A DNA stretch of 64,000 bases from Paenibacillus ihumii (GTDB lineage: Bacteria > Bacillota > Bacilli > Paenibacillales > Paenibacillaceae). The notes under the pieces were generated by a model that had not been told where the DNA came from, did no database searches, and worked only from the letters and a program-made list of their open reading frames with translations. The stretch lies in NCBI RefSeq assembly GCF_001403875.1, contig NZ_LN884299.1, positions 372,001 through 436,000 on the forward strand, written 5' to 3'. Positions 25,839-35,240 of this stretch are shown piece by piece (within the stretch, counting starts at the first letter, position 1; each line of letters starts with the position of its first letter). The position numbers and the translations under genes were made by a program.

Positions 25839-25874
25839 CGGAATCTCCCCTCTCCTAATAAGATTAAATATTCA

Positions 25875-28007
25875 TCATATGAATCGAAAAATGAAGCTAA
25901 GCTCCTGCTGCTCCTGCGGGCGCAATACATGAAAATCCAGCGTATACCATACCTGATTCTTCCCAAAATGATCCCGATAGGTCCGCTCCGTTACCTCTGA
26001 CCGCAGCTGCCTGTCGTCATAGACCAGCTCTAGAGCAAGACTGCCCCGTACCAGCAGCAGACGGCCTGGCTCCGCAGGCTTCTCAGGCAGAATCAGCGTC
26101 ACAAAGCGTTCCACCAGCGCATCCGGCATTTTCGAAAAAGAGAACTTATCCCGCAGCTCCAAACTCGGCAGCCCCTCCTTCCGCCACCGCCAGGAACGCG
26201 TAAAAGACTGCAGCTCCTGACTGTCATAGGCCCTCGACAGCTCTACCGTCATTCGGCTCTCTGCTGCGCTGCTCGCCTGCTCCAGCACAGATGCGGCTCT
26301 AGCATTTCCCTCCACCTGCAGGCCTCCGTTGATGATTGGAACAGAATGACCCTGCGAGCCGTTGCAATCATACGTGTAACGAGCCGGGCCAAAATAATCC
26401 TTCGTATATTCCCCGCAGCCAAGGTCGGACAGAAAGAATTCGCCGCCGCCCGCCAGCAGGAACTGGCCGAGATCGTTATGGTTATGCGGCTCATCGTTAT
26501 GCCCTCCTTTGGCGGCAAAGCCGAAGACGCCTCTCTCCGTGGCGGTCCGTGAGATCAGCCAGCCGGCATCCGCCAGCAGGAAATCGCCCGGCTCCCATTC
26601 CTGTGTGCCGCTGGCCAGCCTGCGCCAGAGCAGATTGCGCAGCGCAGGCGCCCACCTGCTGCAGTGATCCTCGCGGTAATCCGCGCGCAGGCGGGCTGGC
26701 GGCGATGGAACACTGTCATATATGCTGGAAATATAGCGCGAGAGGCCGATATGCACGCTGGCATAAGGTAATGTGTCGGAAAAGTTGACTACTGCACTGC
26801 CGCCCAGGAAGCATTTCTGCTGGAAGCCAGCAATCGCCTTAACCTTCTCCTGCGCAAACCAATTCAGCTCGCCGCCGCTCCGCTTGTATAGCAGATCGGC
26901 GTAATATACAAAATAGCCAAAACCATAATTCCAATAACCAAGCCCTTCCAAGCAAGCGCCGTCTTCTCCAAAGCCCTTCAAATAACAGGCCATGCTGCGC
27001 TGCGTCTTCTCCAGAATCTCCGCCAGCAGCTCCCGATCCTGCTTCTCATCAAGCAGCAGCAGGGCTGCAGAGCCGATCGACCCGGCGCACACTGCCGACC
27101 AGTTATGCTCCGCTTCCTCCCATTCATAGGGGCCCTTCTCCAGGAAGGGCTTCAGCAGACGCCCGAGTACGAGATCGGCTATATGGGCCTGCAGCTGCTC
27201 CGGCAGCCTGGAGCCTAGCAGCAGCCTCAGCTCTGCCAGCGCAAAGCCCGTTTCCGCCGCGAACAGATCGATCGTCTCCGCAAGCGGCCGCTCCGGGCTG
27301 ACATGCGCCGGCAGGCACCAGGTCACTTCACTGCATATGGCCCAGATAGCCTCCAGCAGCTGCGTATGGTGCTCCTCGACGAACCGTTCATGGATCGGAT
27401 GAGAGCGGGAGTGCTCCGAATGGTGCTTCTCGCGCTCCAGCTCCAGCAGTTCTGTATGGTGCTCCTCGCACTCTGACTCCAGCAGCTCCGTTTGGTGATC
27501 CTCGCACTCTGGCTCCAGCAGCTCCGTTTGGTGATCCTCGCACTCTGGCTCCAGCAGCGAGAGAAGGGCAAAGGTGTTCAGCCGTCTTCTACGCTCAAAA
27601 TAAGCCCGCTCATATTCCAGCCTCGAGCCCGTCTTCGCAAACTGGGAAAAAAGCGAATACGTAAGGCATGGCGGTGCCTGCCCCCGCAGCCTTTCCCCTT
27701 CTGCCCTGAGCTCGGCAAGGTCCGCTGCATACTCCCCGCTGCTGCGCACTTCACTCCAAAATCGCAAGGCGTCCCCTTCCGGATAATATAAATGCAGTCC
27801 AGTCGGGGACATCCTGCTAACGATTTCTATCATCTCTGAAGCCTTTATCGTTTTAGATGCCCCTAGGTTATCTATAGCCCTCGGATGATCCATTTCGTTA
27901 GTCGGGTTCGTAATCTCTGCATTCCTTCGGGCCTCTGCGTTCCCTCGAGCCTCTCCCTCTCCCTCTCCCGGCAATGGCTTGGTTATCTTCTCATCCGCTT
28001 CCTTCAT
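25875..28007 (-). CDS. Heparinase II/III family polysaccharide lyase
   Basis: 710 residues. Residues about 75-400 are an alpha/alpha toroid (ERPLAETIDLFAAETGFALAE, AEHNWSAVCAGSIGSAALLLL, GLGYWNYGFGYFVYYADLLY). The C-terminal beta part carries the signature GGHNDEPHNHNDLGQF, as in PF07940. No signal peptide, suggesting action on imported oligosaccharides. Two oddities: a low-complexity N-terminal 58 residues (a start at Met59 is possible) and a 36-bp tandem repeat adding LLEPECEDHQTE-like units at residues about 150-220. Substrate is a uronate glycan not determined here. Confidence 0.88.
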   Translation of the reverse strand: MKEADEKITKPLPGEGEGEARGNAEARRNAEITNPTNEMDHPRAIDNLGASKTIKASEMIEIVSRMSPTGLHLYYPEGDALRFWSEVRSSGEYAADLAELRAEGERLRGQAPPCLTYSLFSQFAKTGSRLEYERAYFERRRRLNTFALLSLLEPECEDHQTELLEPECEDHQTELLESECEEHHTELLELEREKHHSEHSRSHPIHERFVEEHHTQLLEAIWAICSEVTWCLPAHVSPERPLAETIDLFAAETGFALAELRLLLGSRLPEQLQAHIADLVLGRLLKPFLEKGPYEWEEAEHNWSAVCAGSIGSAALLLLDEKQDRELLAEILEKTQRSMACYLKGFGEDGACLEGLGYWNYGFGYFVYYADLLYKRSGGELNWFAQEKVKAIAGFQQKCFLGGSAVVNFSDTLPYASVHIGLSRYISSIYDSVPSPPARLRADYREDHCSRWAPALRNLLWRRLASGTQEWEPGDFLLADAGWLISRTATERGVFGFAAKGGHNDEPHNHNDLGQFLLAGGGEFFLSDLGCGEYTKDYFGPARYTYDCNGSQGHSVPIINGGLQVEGNARAASVLEQASSAAESRMTVELSRAYDSQELQSFTRSWRWRKEGLPSLELRDKFSFSKMPDALVERFVTLILPEKPAEPGRLLLVRGSLALELVYDDRQLRSEVTERTYRDHFGKNQVWYTLDFHVLRPQEQQELSFIFRFI
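27405..27548. repeat. 36-bp tandem repeat inside the heparinase gene
   Basis: Units start at 27405 (diverged), 27441, 27477 and 27513; the last two are identical. Each adds 12 residues of the type LLEPECEDHQTE, keeping frame. A partial unit continues to 27560. Length differences between strains would be expected. Confidence 0.85.
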
Positions 28008-28084
28008 CGCTCTCCCTTTCCATCATACGGATTTAAGATCTATACAAGATGAACTATATGAAATGAATGTAGGCACGTACGCAT

Positions 28085-28495
28085 ACGTAAGATGTTGTAC
28101 ACTAACCTGTTGCACATAAAGTTGCGCCATGCGCTATGCTGTGTCGTATCAAAGCCGCTGTCACTAAGACGTTGTACACTAACCTGTTACACACTAAGCT
28201 ACGTACACTAAGCGTTGTACACCAAGATCTGATATCAAGATGTCACGCATTGATGTAGTACACTAAGCTAACGTGTCACTTAAATGCGTACACTAAGATA
28301 CAGTACACTAAGATACAGTACACCAAGGCGCAGTACACCAAGATGCGAATATCAAGCTGTCGCGAACTAATGCAATATACAAAGCTAATCGTGCAGTAAA
28401 ATGCCGGACACTAAGATGCCACTCAGTAAGATGCCACACACTAAGATGTTGAACATAACATGCGCCATTCACTAAACTGTGTCGTACACTAAATG
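28085..28495. repeat. Degenerate 15-bp repeat array between heparinase and DUF2264 genes
   Basis: About 18 occurrences of ACACTAA or close variants. The clearest tandem run is at 28289-28348, with units GTACACTAAGATACA twice, then GTACACCAAGGCGCA and a variant, at exact 15-bp spacing. A second run of 15-bp units with ACTAAGATGCC lies near 28407-28451. Non-coding on either strand as far as I can see. Not a CRISPR: units are too short and there are no spacers. Confidence 0.8.
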
Positions 28496-28675
28496 GAATT
28501 CATGTATCTAATTATGCTCTATACGAATGTCTCAAGGGATTAGATGGATTTCATGCACCTACAATCAGGAATCCAGCCCTTGATAGACCTTCTCCCTTCT
28601 TCTAATGTCGTGAAATCCATTTAAACTTGCTCACCCTTCCTTGCCGCTGAAACTAACATCTATAAATCCATTTAA
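28489..28675. repeat. Four copies of a 23-26 bp element, two in each orientation
   Basis: CTAAATGGAATTCATG at 28489 and TTAGATGGATTTCATG at 28540 read forward; the reverse complement TTAAATGGATTTCACG ends at 28623 and TTAAATGGATTTATAG ends at 28675. Each pair is about 50 bp apart. The rest of the gap to 28963 shows no gene or further structure that I can support. Confidence 0.55.
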
Positions 28676-28963
28676 CTAAGATGAACTTTGGAATGAACGC
28701 GGTGAAAGTAAGTAAAATGTTCCAACGATCACTGCTGCTCCCAGATTTCTAGGATGCTATTTTGGATGCTATAGATTTCATGAGTGGCAAAAGTACGGTA
28801 ACAAAGGCGACCACAAGATTATGCTCCCTAAGCAGCATTCTTTCAGATAGCTATCCGTTCCTTGGATACATTGTTCTCCCTGCCTGCGTCTCATTCTGTA
28901 ATTCTTATATAGCGTCATTGAATCCTCTTCACACAACCATTTCAGTCTAACCCTGGGCTATCC

Positions 28964-31234
28964 TCAAGTCCGAGGAATTATGATCTCTTCCCCTTGGCAG
29001 CTCTGAATGGTTATAGCCTCTTCTTCGATTGTGACGTTCAGTCCGATCTCCGGGAGGCCGCCCAAGCTTGTATACGACGAATCACTAGAGCCGCTGAAGC
29101 TGCTTGAGTCGCTTGGAATACAATTTCTGAGGTTACCTTCGATCGGGGTGCTTTTGCTCAGGTCATCTTCGACCGAGTTACTATCGCACGGGTTACTTTC
29201 GATTGAGTTACCTTTAATTGAGCTACCTTCGCTAGAGTTACTTTCGATTGAGTTACTTTCGATTGAGCTACCTTCGATTGAGCTACCTTCGCTCAAGTTA
29301 CTTTCGCTAGAGTTACCTTTGTTCGGATCATCTTCACTCGAGTTACTATCGGTCGGGTTACCTTCGCTAGAGCTTGGGTTGTTGTTACTAGGGTGCCCTA
29401 AGCCACCTGAGCTTCCCTGCTCCCCCGCTGCGTACGCCTGACCCGGCGCCACAACCGCTCCCATCTGATATAGCTCTCCCACAGCCTCCGCTTGACCTGG
29501 CTCGCCATACACCGCGGATACGAGCCAGTGCACCCCCGGCGCAAGCGAAGCGGTTAGCGTCGGGATCACCGTGCGCGGCCGCAGCAAATTCGTATTCGCG
29601 TTCGGCCAGACGAGCTCTGCCGAGTCATAGCCCAGCAGGCTGCGTACGCCGCTAACGCCCCAAGGGCTGGCGGCAAACGCCTCGTACGGCCCCTCATTCT
29701 GCAGCGGCGGCGCTTCGATGCCGAGGGCGAACCCGCCTTCGGCGGCATCCAAGCCGCGCTTTGTCTCGATCCGGTGAATCCGGATATGCCATGGCAGCCC
29801 GGCTACGAGCCAGGTGCTGACCTCAACATCGGCCCAGGGCTTCCACACGGCATGAAGCACATGGTCCCGGATCGTCGTCTTCGTATTGCGTCGTCTAACC
29901 CGGTACAGGTTGTCCCCGGCTTCGCTCAAAGCCAGCATGGAATCAAAGGCTCCTTGGGACAGCCCCCATTCCGAGCGCGGCACGCTGAAGCCGAACCAGG
30001 TCGAATACACAAACTTCTCATATTTGGCCGAGGTATGGGTATGCTCGTTCGTGCCCAGGTGGCCGCTGTTAAAAGCAGCCACATGTCCGGAGCCCTCGTC
30101 CCGAGCCAGCACCAGATGGGCCGGCTTCTGGACGGACAGCGTCTCTATTTTGGGCAGCGGCAGCTCCTCAGCTGTCCAGAAGGGATGATCGGCAGGCAGG
30201 GCCAGCGGCAGAAAGGTCTTAAGCGCCCAATACGGCGAGCCGGGCGAATTATAATTCTCCGCCATAACGAGATTCGGATAAGCGTAGCCGATCGTCAGAA
30301 TACCGCCTGCATCCACCATCCTCTGGCTAAGCCACCAGCGCAAGTTCCGCAGCAGGAGCCCTTTTAATACGCCCATCGGCAGGCCGTCCGCCCCGGCAAA
30401 GGCCATCGCGCCCCAGAAGGCTGACTGTGAGAAACGGTAGGTCAGGCTGCGTCCGTAAGGGATCGACGAGCCGTCCGGAGAGAACCAGGCCAGGAAGCTC
30501 GCAGCAAACTCACTCGCGCGCTGCTTGAACCTGATAGAGCGTTCAGGGTCCTCCTCCTCCATCAGCCTGGCATAGAGCAGACCATAGTAATGGAAAGCAA
30601 ACGGCACATAATAATCGCAATGCCCCTCTACCCCGTCGCTGTACCAGCCATCACCTAAATAGAAGGCGTCGATCCGGTTCAAATTCTTCTCCACCTGTTC
30701 AGCGTCATAGGGCAGCCCTGCTCGGCGAAAGCCGATATTCACGAGCACATTAAAAAACAGCCAGTTGCAGTCGTGACAAGGATGCGAGTTGATCTGGTTC
30801 AGCCAGGCATACAGACTATTCCTTGCCTCCACATCAAGCGGCTCCCAGATTTGTTCCGGGATCAGGGCCAGGGCGTAGCCGAACACGGCCATCTCGACCA
30901 GGCGCTGATCATAATCCGCCACCTTACCCCAGTATTCCTCATGGCCCGGATCCGTACCATTCTTAATCCCTTCAAGGACGGTATCCCATAAATCGCTGGA
31001 GCCGCCGCCCGCGAGAAGGGGAATCAGCCCCCATAACACCCTGGAAAAGCCCTCCATCCCGGCCACCGCAGCCGGATAGCTCGCTCCGGTCGCGCCGATC
31101 TCGAGCCTGGCCTTGCCTTTGCTATAGTAAGGCCGAAGCGGTGCAAGCAGCTGCTGTAGAGCGGCCGCCAAATCCTCACGGGTCTTCAGCGGATTGTCCG
31201 CTAATGCTTCATATCCAAGAGAAACGTTCCCCAA
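28964..31234 (-). CDS. DUF2264 domain protein of a glycan-utilisation locus
   Basis: 756 residues; TTG start after GGGGGAGG. Residues about 10-370 form the DUF2264 helical barrel (PLKTREDLAAALQQLLAPL, SHPCHDCNWLFFNVLVN, DGWYSDGVEGHCDYYVPFAF), followed by a beta region with FGFSVPRSEWGLSQGAFDSM. No signal peptide. DUF2264 proteins are recurrent partners of lyases and GH88/GH105 in Firmicutes; activity is unproven. A Ser/Asn/Glu-rich repeat of about 80-100 residues is inserted before the final strand block (EEEAITIQSCQGEEIII). Confidence 0.85.
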   Translation of the reverse strand: MGNVSLGYEALADNPLKTREDLAAALQQLLAPLRPYYSKGKARLEIGATGASYPAAVAGMEGFSRVLWGLIPLLAGGGSSDLWDTVLEGIKNGTDPGHEEYWGKVADYDQRLVEMAVFGYALALIPEQIWEPLDVEARNSLYAWLNQINSHPCHDCNWLFFNVLVNIGFRRAGLPYDAEQVEKNLNRIDAFYLGDGWYSDGVEGHCDYYVPFAFHYYGLLYARLMEEEDPERSIRFKQRASEFAASFLAWFSPDGSSIPYGRSLTYRFSQSAFWGAMAFAGADGLPMGVLKGLLLRNLRWWLSQRMVDAGGILTIGYAYPNLVMAENYNSPGSPYWALKTFLPLALPADHPFWTAEELPLPKIETLSVQKPAHLVLARDEGSGHVAAFNSGHLGTNEHTHTSAKYEKFVYSTWFGFSVPRSEWGLSQGAFDSMLALSEAGDNLYRVRRRNTKTTIRDHVLHAVWKPWADVEVSTWLVAGLPWHIRIHRIETKRGLDAAEGGFALGIEAPPLQNEGPYEAFAASPWGVSGVRSLLGYDSAELVWPNANTNLLRPRTVIPTLTASLAPGVHWLVSAVYGEPGQAEAVGELYQMGAVVAPGQAYAAGEQGSSGGLGHPSNNNPSSSEGNPTDSNSSEDDPNKGNSSESNLSEGSSIEGSSIESNSIESNSSEGSSIKGNSIESNPCDSNSVEDDLSKSTPIEGNLRNCIPSDSSSFSGSSDSSYTSLGGLPEIGLNVTIEEEAITIQSCQGEEIIIPRT
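29136..29375. repeat. 15-bp coding repeat inside the DUF2264 gene
   Basis: About 16 tandem units related to GATTGAGTTACTTTC (plus strand), each adding five residues such as ESNSI or EGSSI on the coded strand. Several neighbouring units are identical (e.g. 29236-29280). Frame is preserved throughout. Confidence 0.85.
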
Positions 31235-31239
31235 CGCAA

Positions 31240-31660
31240 ACCTCCCCCTTCTTCCGCTTGTTTTTGCTTATATCTGCTCATATCCGCCTATATTTACTTG
31301 TATTCTCTCATTCTTGCATTCTATTGGCCCTCTGGCATTTTACTTGTATTGGCTTGTCATTTTCTTGGATTTCCTTATATTCGATGATCCTCGCTTGTAG
31401 TCTCTCGTAATTTCATGGATTCACTAGTATGTTGGCATTCACTATTCGCTACTATTTATTTGTGTTTGCTGGTGTTTACTGGTGTTCACTAATATTCACT
31501 GGTATTCACGACTGCTTGCTGGCATGAGTGTTTGCTCTTTGTTTGAACGCGTTCCTGGTGTTTGCTTGTTTGTGAGCTTGTTTTTCCTCGTTTTCCCTCG
31601 TTTTCCCTTGTTTACTCTTGTTTAATGCCGTTCGCTAGTACTCGCTTGAATACCGCTACT
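31240..31660. repeat. Low-complexity gap with degenerate ~10-bp repeats
   Basis: Between the DUF2264 start and the permease stop the plus strand is T-rich with drifting repeats; the clearest stretch, near 31446-31520, has successive units TTTACTGGTG, TTCACTAATA, TTCACTGGTA. Other runs repeat TTGTATT or CTTGTTT. No open frame looks coding and no terminator is apparent. Confidence 0.6.
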
Positions 31661-31679
31661 TACAATTCATACAACCACA

Positions 31680-32519
31680 TCATCCTTTTATGCCCGAAGA
31701 AGCGACCCCCTGCACGAAATATTTCTGCAGCCCCAGGAACACCACCAGCACCGGTATAATGGATACGACGCTCGCGGCCATGATCAGGCCGTACTCCGCC
31801 GAATACTGGGAGATGAACATCCGCAGGCCGATCTGAATCGTCTTCAGCTCGGTCTTGGTCAGGTAAATCATCGGTCCCAGGAAGTCATTCCATGTCGACA
31901 CAAAGGTAAAAATCGTCAGCGTCGACAAAGCCGGCTTAGACAGCGGAAGCATAATCCGCGCCCAGATGCCGTATTCGCTAAGGCCGTCGATCCGGGCCGC
32001 CTCGCACAGCTCATCCGGGATGCTCTGATAGAACTGACGCATCAGGAATACGCCGAAGGCCGAGAAGGCTTGAAGCAGGATGATCGCAAGATGGGTATTA
32101 TTGAGCCCCATCGAACGCATCATGATGAACTGCGGCACCATGTAAGCCTGCCAAGGAATCGCAATCGTGGCGATATAGCCGAGAAACAGCGTCTTTTTGC
32201 CGGTAAAATTCAGCTTCGAGAAAGCATAGGCCGCAAAGCTCGATGTCAGAATCTGCAGCGCCGTGACGATAATCGATAGCTTGGCCGTATTGTAGATGAA
32301 CGTCCCGAGCGGGATTCGCGTCCAGATTTCCTGATAGTTGCTCCAGCGAGGCAGCTCCGGAATCCACTGCATAGGAAAGGTGAACACGTCCTTATTCAGC
32401 TTGAGCGAGGACGAGAGCATCCACAAATACGGAACAAGCATGCACAGCACGACGATAATCAGAACGATATAGGCGAACGCTTTGGCGGCGATTTGAATTC
32501 CTTTATTTGCTCCTACCAT
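31680..32519 (-). CDS. CUT1 sugar ABC transporter permease (MalG-like)
   Basis: 279 residues, six transmembrane helices. The EAA motif with conserved Gly is ELCEAARIDGLSEYGIWARIMLPLSKP, divided across residues 190-215, and contacts the ATPase. SSGIKG at the C-terminus is usual for this subfamily. 14 bp after the MalF-like gene. The ATPase (MsmX-like) is not encoded here and is probably shared. Confidence 0.92.
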   Translation of the reverse strand: MVGANKGIQIAAKAFAYIVLIIVVLCMLVPYLWMLSSSLKLNKDVFTFPMQWIPELPRWSNYQEIWTRIPLGTFIYNTAKLSIIVTALQILTSSFAAYAFSKLNFTGKKTLFLGYIATIAIPWQAYMVPQFIMMRSMGLNNTHLAIILLQAFSAFGVFLMRQFYQSIPDELCEAARIDGLSEYGIWARIMLPLSKPALSTLTIFTFVSTWNDFLGPMIYLTKTELKTIQIGLRMFISQYSAEYGLIMAASVVSIIPVLVVFLGLQKYFVQGVASSGIKG

Positions 32520-32533
32520 ATTTGTAAATCCTC

Positions 32534-33472
32534 CTATTGTCCGTACTTTTTCTCGCCCTGGAACTGAACCAGCGTAATGCCGAGGACGAGCAGGAATAAC
32601 ACGATCGCCATCGCGCTTGCATAACCGTAATCCAGGGAACGGAACGCCGTGTTGTAGATTTGATAGACAAGCACCCTTGTCGAGTCGTTCAGCTGATTAT
32701 CCGCGCCGGCAAACAGGTTAATGAAAATATCGTACACCTTAAACGAGTTAATGATCAGGATCATCAGCACAAAGAAGGTGGTTGGCGCAAGCTGCGGAAT
32801 CGTTACGTTGCGGAATCTTTGCCAGGCATTGGCGCCATCCAGCTCAGCGGCTTCATATAATTCGGGATTCACGCCCTGGAGCCCAGCGAGATATATCACC
32901 ATGTAATACCCCATGTTCTTCCACACGGTGAACAGCACGACCGTAAACATCGCCCAGTCCTTATCCGCGGCCCAGCGCGGCAGCTCCTCGATCGGAATAC
33001 CGGTCAGCGCGTGAAGTATATTGTTGACGGGACCCATCGTCGGGCTAAAAATAAAGTTCCACACCGCAGCAACAGCAACGAGCGAAGCCACATAAGGGAA
33101 GAAGAACACCGTCCGCATGAAGTTCCGCCCGAATATTTTCTGATTGAGCAAAATAGCAAGGCCGAGCGCGCACACCATCGTCAGCGGTACGACGCCCACG
33201 GTATAAATGATCGTATTCCATAAAGCCCTAAGGAAGGTCGGATCCTTCCAGAGGCGAATGAAGTTGCTCATCCCAACGTATTCCATTGGATTGGCGCCGT
33301 CCCATTTCACGAAGGCAAGTATGAGGGCAAAGACCATCGGCACCAGCGTGAACACGGCAAAGCCGATAAAATTGGGGGCGATAAAGCTGTAGGCAACCAG
33401 GTGATCCTTCAATCTCTTGGTCAGACCGCTTTTGGTGCCGGTATTATTCCTGATCACAGTTTCGTTCTGCAT
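32534..33472 (-). CDS. CUT1 sugar ABC transporter permease (MalF-like)
   Basis: 312 residues, six helices; begins with a basic cytosolic tail then HLVAYSFIAPNFIGFAVFTL. EAA loop: ELYEAAELDGANAWQRF and then IPQLAP. Pairs with the MalG-like permease to import oligosaccharides from the binding protein encoded upstream. Start follows GGAGGAGGAGCG. Confidence 0.92.
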   Translation of the reverse strand: MQNETVIRNNTGTKSGLTKRLKDHLVAYSFIAPNFIGFAVFTLVPMVFALILAFVKWDGANPMEYVGMSNFIRLWKDPTFLRALWNTIIYTVGVVPLTMVCALGLAILLNQKIFGRNFMRTVFFFPYVASLVAVAAVWNFIFSPTMGPVNNILHALTGIPIEELPRWAADKDWAMFTVVLFTVWKNMGYYMVIYLAGLQGVNPELYEAAELDGANAWQRFRNVTIPQLAPTTFFVLMILIINSFKVYDIFINLFAGADNQLNDSTRVLVYQIYNTAFRSLDYGYASAMAIVLFLLVLGITLVQFQGEKKYGQ

Positions 33473-33518
33473 AGCATCGCTCCTCCTCCTAACCTGTTAG
33501 CTTCATAAGGGATTTGCA

Positions 33519-33544
33519 AGGGGCAGGCAATTTGCCCGCCCCCC
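33519..33544 (-). promoter_or_regulatory. GC-rich hairpin between binding protein and permease genes
   Basis: GGGGCAGGCA and TGCCCGCCCC form a stem about 60 bp after the binding-protein stop, with no T-run. In CUT1 operons such hairpins reduce readthrough and stabilise the binding-protein message; that role is inferred. Confidence 0.55.
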
Positions 33545-33603
33545 GATATTCCCGTGTTTGTTGTTTATTTGTTCATTGTTAAACAGATTAATTAATTCAT
33601 GGT

Positions 33604-34947
33604 TTAATTGTTCAAAATAAGCTGCACCCGAGTTTTCATATCAGACAGGCCTTTGTCGATGGTCGCATTTTTGGTCATGATGTTGTCATGTGCTTCATTG
33701 AGGATAACTTCAATGTCCGCACTCTTCTCGTGAAGCGGCATTTCCAGATACGTCTTGACCGTAGTCAATGCTTCTTTGCTCGCTTCATCCGCCGGGAAGC
33801 CATCGACGGAAGCGATGGAATTGACGACCTCAGCGTTCTTGATTGCCGGAATGGTGCCCGTAGCGGCAATCACAGCGGCGCCTTCTTCGCCGGTGACGAA
33901 TTTCAGGAAATCCAGCGCGGCTTCCTTGTTGGCCGATTTCTTGTTCACTGCCAGCGAAGTGATCGTTCCCAGCGTCGTGCCCGGTTCTACCCCTTCCGGA
34001 TGCGGATATTTCACAATGCCCCAGTTCGTCGCCTGCGATTCTCCGCTCTTGACCTTCTCGATTTGCGTGGCAATGAACCAGCTTCCCATATTCATCATGG
34101 CAACGGAGTTATTGTAGAATACACCGGAGTAGTGGGTGCTGGAGGTCTTCAGGGTGGCGTAATCCATCACGATTCCGTCCTCCTGCTGCTTCAGAATGCG
34201 CTCATAGGTCGGCTTCAGGAAATCATATTCGCCGTCAACGACGGTATGCTGGCCATCCAGAATGCCGAACAGCTGCACCGCGCTGCGCCATGTGTGATAA
34301 TGAGCGCCGTATACTTTATCCGAGCCGCTGCCGGACGTCATCTTCCGCGCCAGCTCATCGTACTGCTCCAGCGTCATGTCATTGGTCGGATATGGAACGC
34401 CCGCCTTATCGAACAGATCCTTATTGTAATAAATCACCCAGAAATCGCTGCGGAAAGGAAGCGCATACACTTCGTCGTTCATTTGGATTTGCTCCACCGT
34501 ACCGCCATACTGAGATACGTCGATGCTCTGCTCGCTCATATACTTTTTCAGCGGCTCCAGATGATTCTGCTTCACGAGGTTAGCATATCCCGGAATATCC
34601 TTTACCGTAAGAATATCCAGATCCGCTCCGCCGGAGAGCTGCGTGCTGAGCATAGTCATATAGTCGGTTGAGCCCAGATCCACGTACTCGATCGTTACAT
34701 TGGGGTTCTTAGCTTTGTAGGCATCGATCAGCGGCTGGTAGTAAGCAGTTGCTTCCCAATCCCATAAAGCCCACTTAAGTGTTACAGGTGCTCCGGACGA
34801 TCCGTTGGAAGCGTTCTCGGAATTGCTTGAGGCAGGCGGCTCGGTTGCGTTAGCGTTCTTGCCTCCGCTGTTCCCGGAGCAGCCGGCAAGCATGCTGAGC
34901 GAGAGCACAGCAGCCAGAGTGATCCCTAACCATTTTCGCATTCTCAT
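33604..34947 (-). CDS. Extracellular sugar-binding lipoprotein (CUT1)
   Basis: 447 residues from ATG at 34947 with AAGGGG upstream. Lipobox LSMLAGC at residue about 22, then a Gly/Asn/Ser-rich tether, then a family 1 solute-binding protein fold (VTLKWALWDWEATAYYQPLI, LSGGADLDILTVKDIPGYANL, YALPFRSDFWVIYYNKDLFDKAG). Captures the oligosaccharide outside the membrane. First gene of the operon, divergent from YesM-like kinase; promoter region 34948-35240 is shared. Confidence 0.9.
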   Translation of the reverse strand: MRMRKWLGITLAAVLSLSMLAGCSGNSGGKNANATEPPASSNSENASNGSSGAPVTLKWALWDWEATAYYQPLIDAYKAKNPNVTIEYVDLGSTDYMTMLSTQLSGGADLDILTVKDIPGYANLVKQNHLEPLKKYMSEQSIDVSQYGGTVEQIQMNDEVYALPFRSDFWVIYYNKDLFDKAGVPYPTNDMTLEQYDELARKMTSGSGSDKVYGAHYHTWRSAVQLFGILDGQHTVVDGEYDFLKPTYERILKQQEDGIVMDYATLKTSSTHYSGVFYNNSVAMMNMGSWFIATQIEKVKSGESQATNWGIVKYPHPEGVEPGTTLGTITSLAVNKKSANKEAALDFLKFVTGEEGAAVIAATGTIPAIKNAEVVNSIASVDGFPADEASKEALTTVKTYLEMPLHEKSADIEVILNEAHDNIMTKNATIDKGLSDMKTRVQLILNN

Positions 34948-35197
34948 ATTTTTGTCCCCTTTTCCTCTGGTTTTGTTGCCGGATTCGGCTTGTCGAATCT
35001 CTATCTTTATCCTAGTGGATTTTAAAATGAAAGGGCATACATTTTTAATCACAGTTCATTCACTTTTCTGTTCACTTCTTTCAAGGAGGCGCTGAAAGCT
35101 GTAAAATTATCATAAAAACCTGTAAAAATCGTTGTTCCTGCCCAGCCTGCTATGTCTGCGGGCCTGCGTTCATGTTATGGTAGTGTTACCAGCTCTA

Positions 35198-35212
35198 ATG
35201 AAAGCGCTTTAT
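35198..35212. promoter_or_regulatory. cre-like catabolite repression site
   Basis: ATGAAAGCGCTTTAT is a near-perfect palindrome matching the CcpA consensus WTGNAANCGNWNNCW closely. It lies 29 bp before the kinase start and upstream of the divergent transporter operon. Confidence 0.65.
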
Positions 35213-35240
35213 ACCTGGACGAATAATAGACGAAAAAGAG

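Noticed and set aside
28085..28495. CRISPR array
   Set aside because: Units are 15 bp, contiguous and degenerate, with no unique spacers and no cas genes.
29007..29441. Leucine-rich plus-strand frame
   Set aside because: It is the antisense reading of the DUF2264 repeat; LLSIELPS-like repeats are a by-product.
33688..34671. 327-codon plus-strand frame
   Set aside because: Antisense of the sugar-binding lipoprotein gene; composition is not protein-like.
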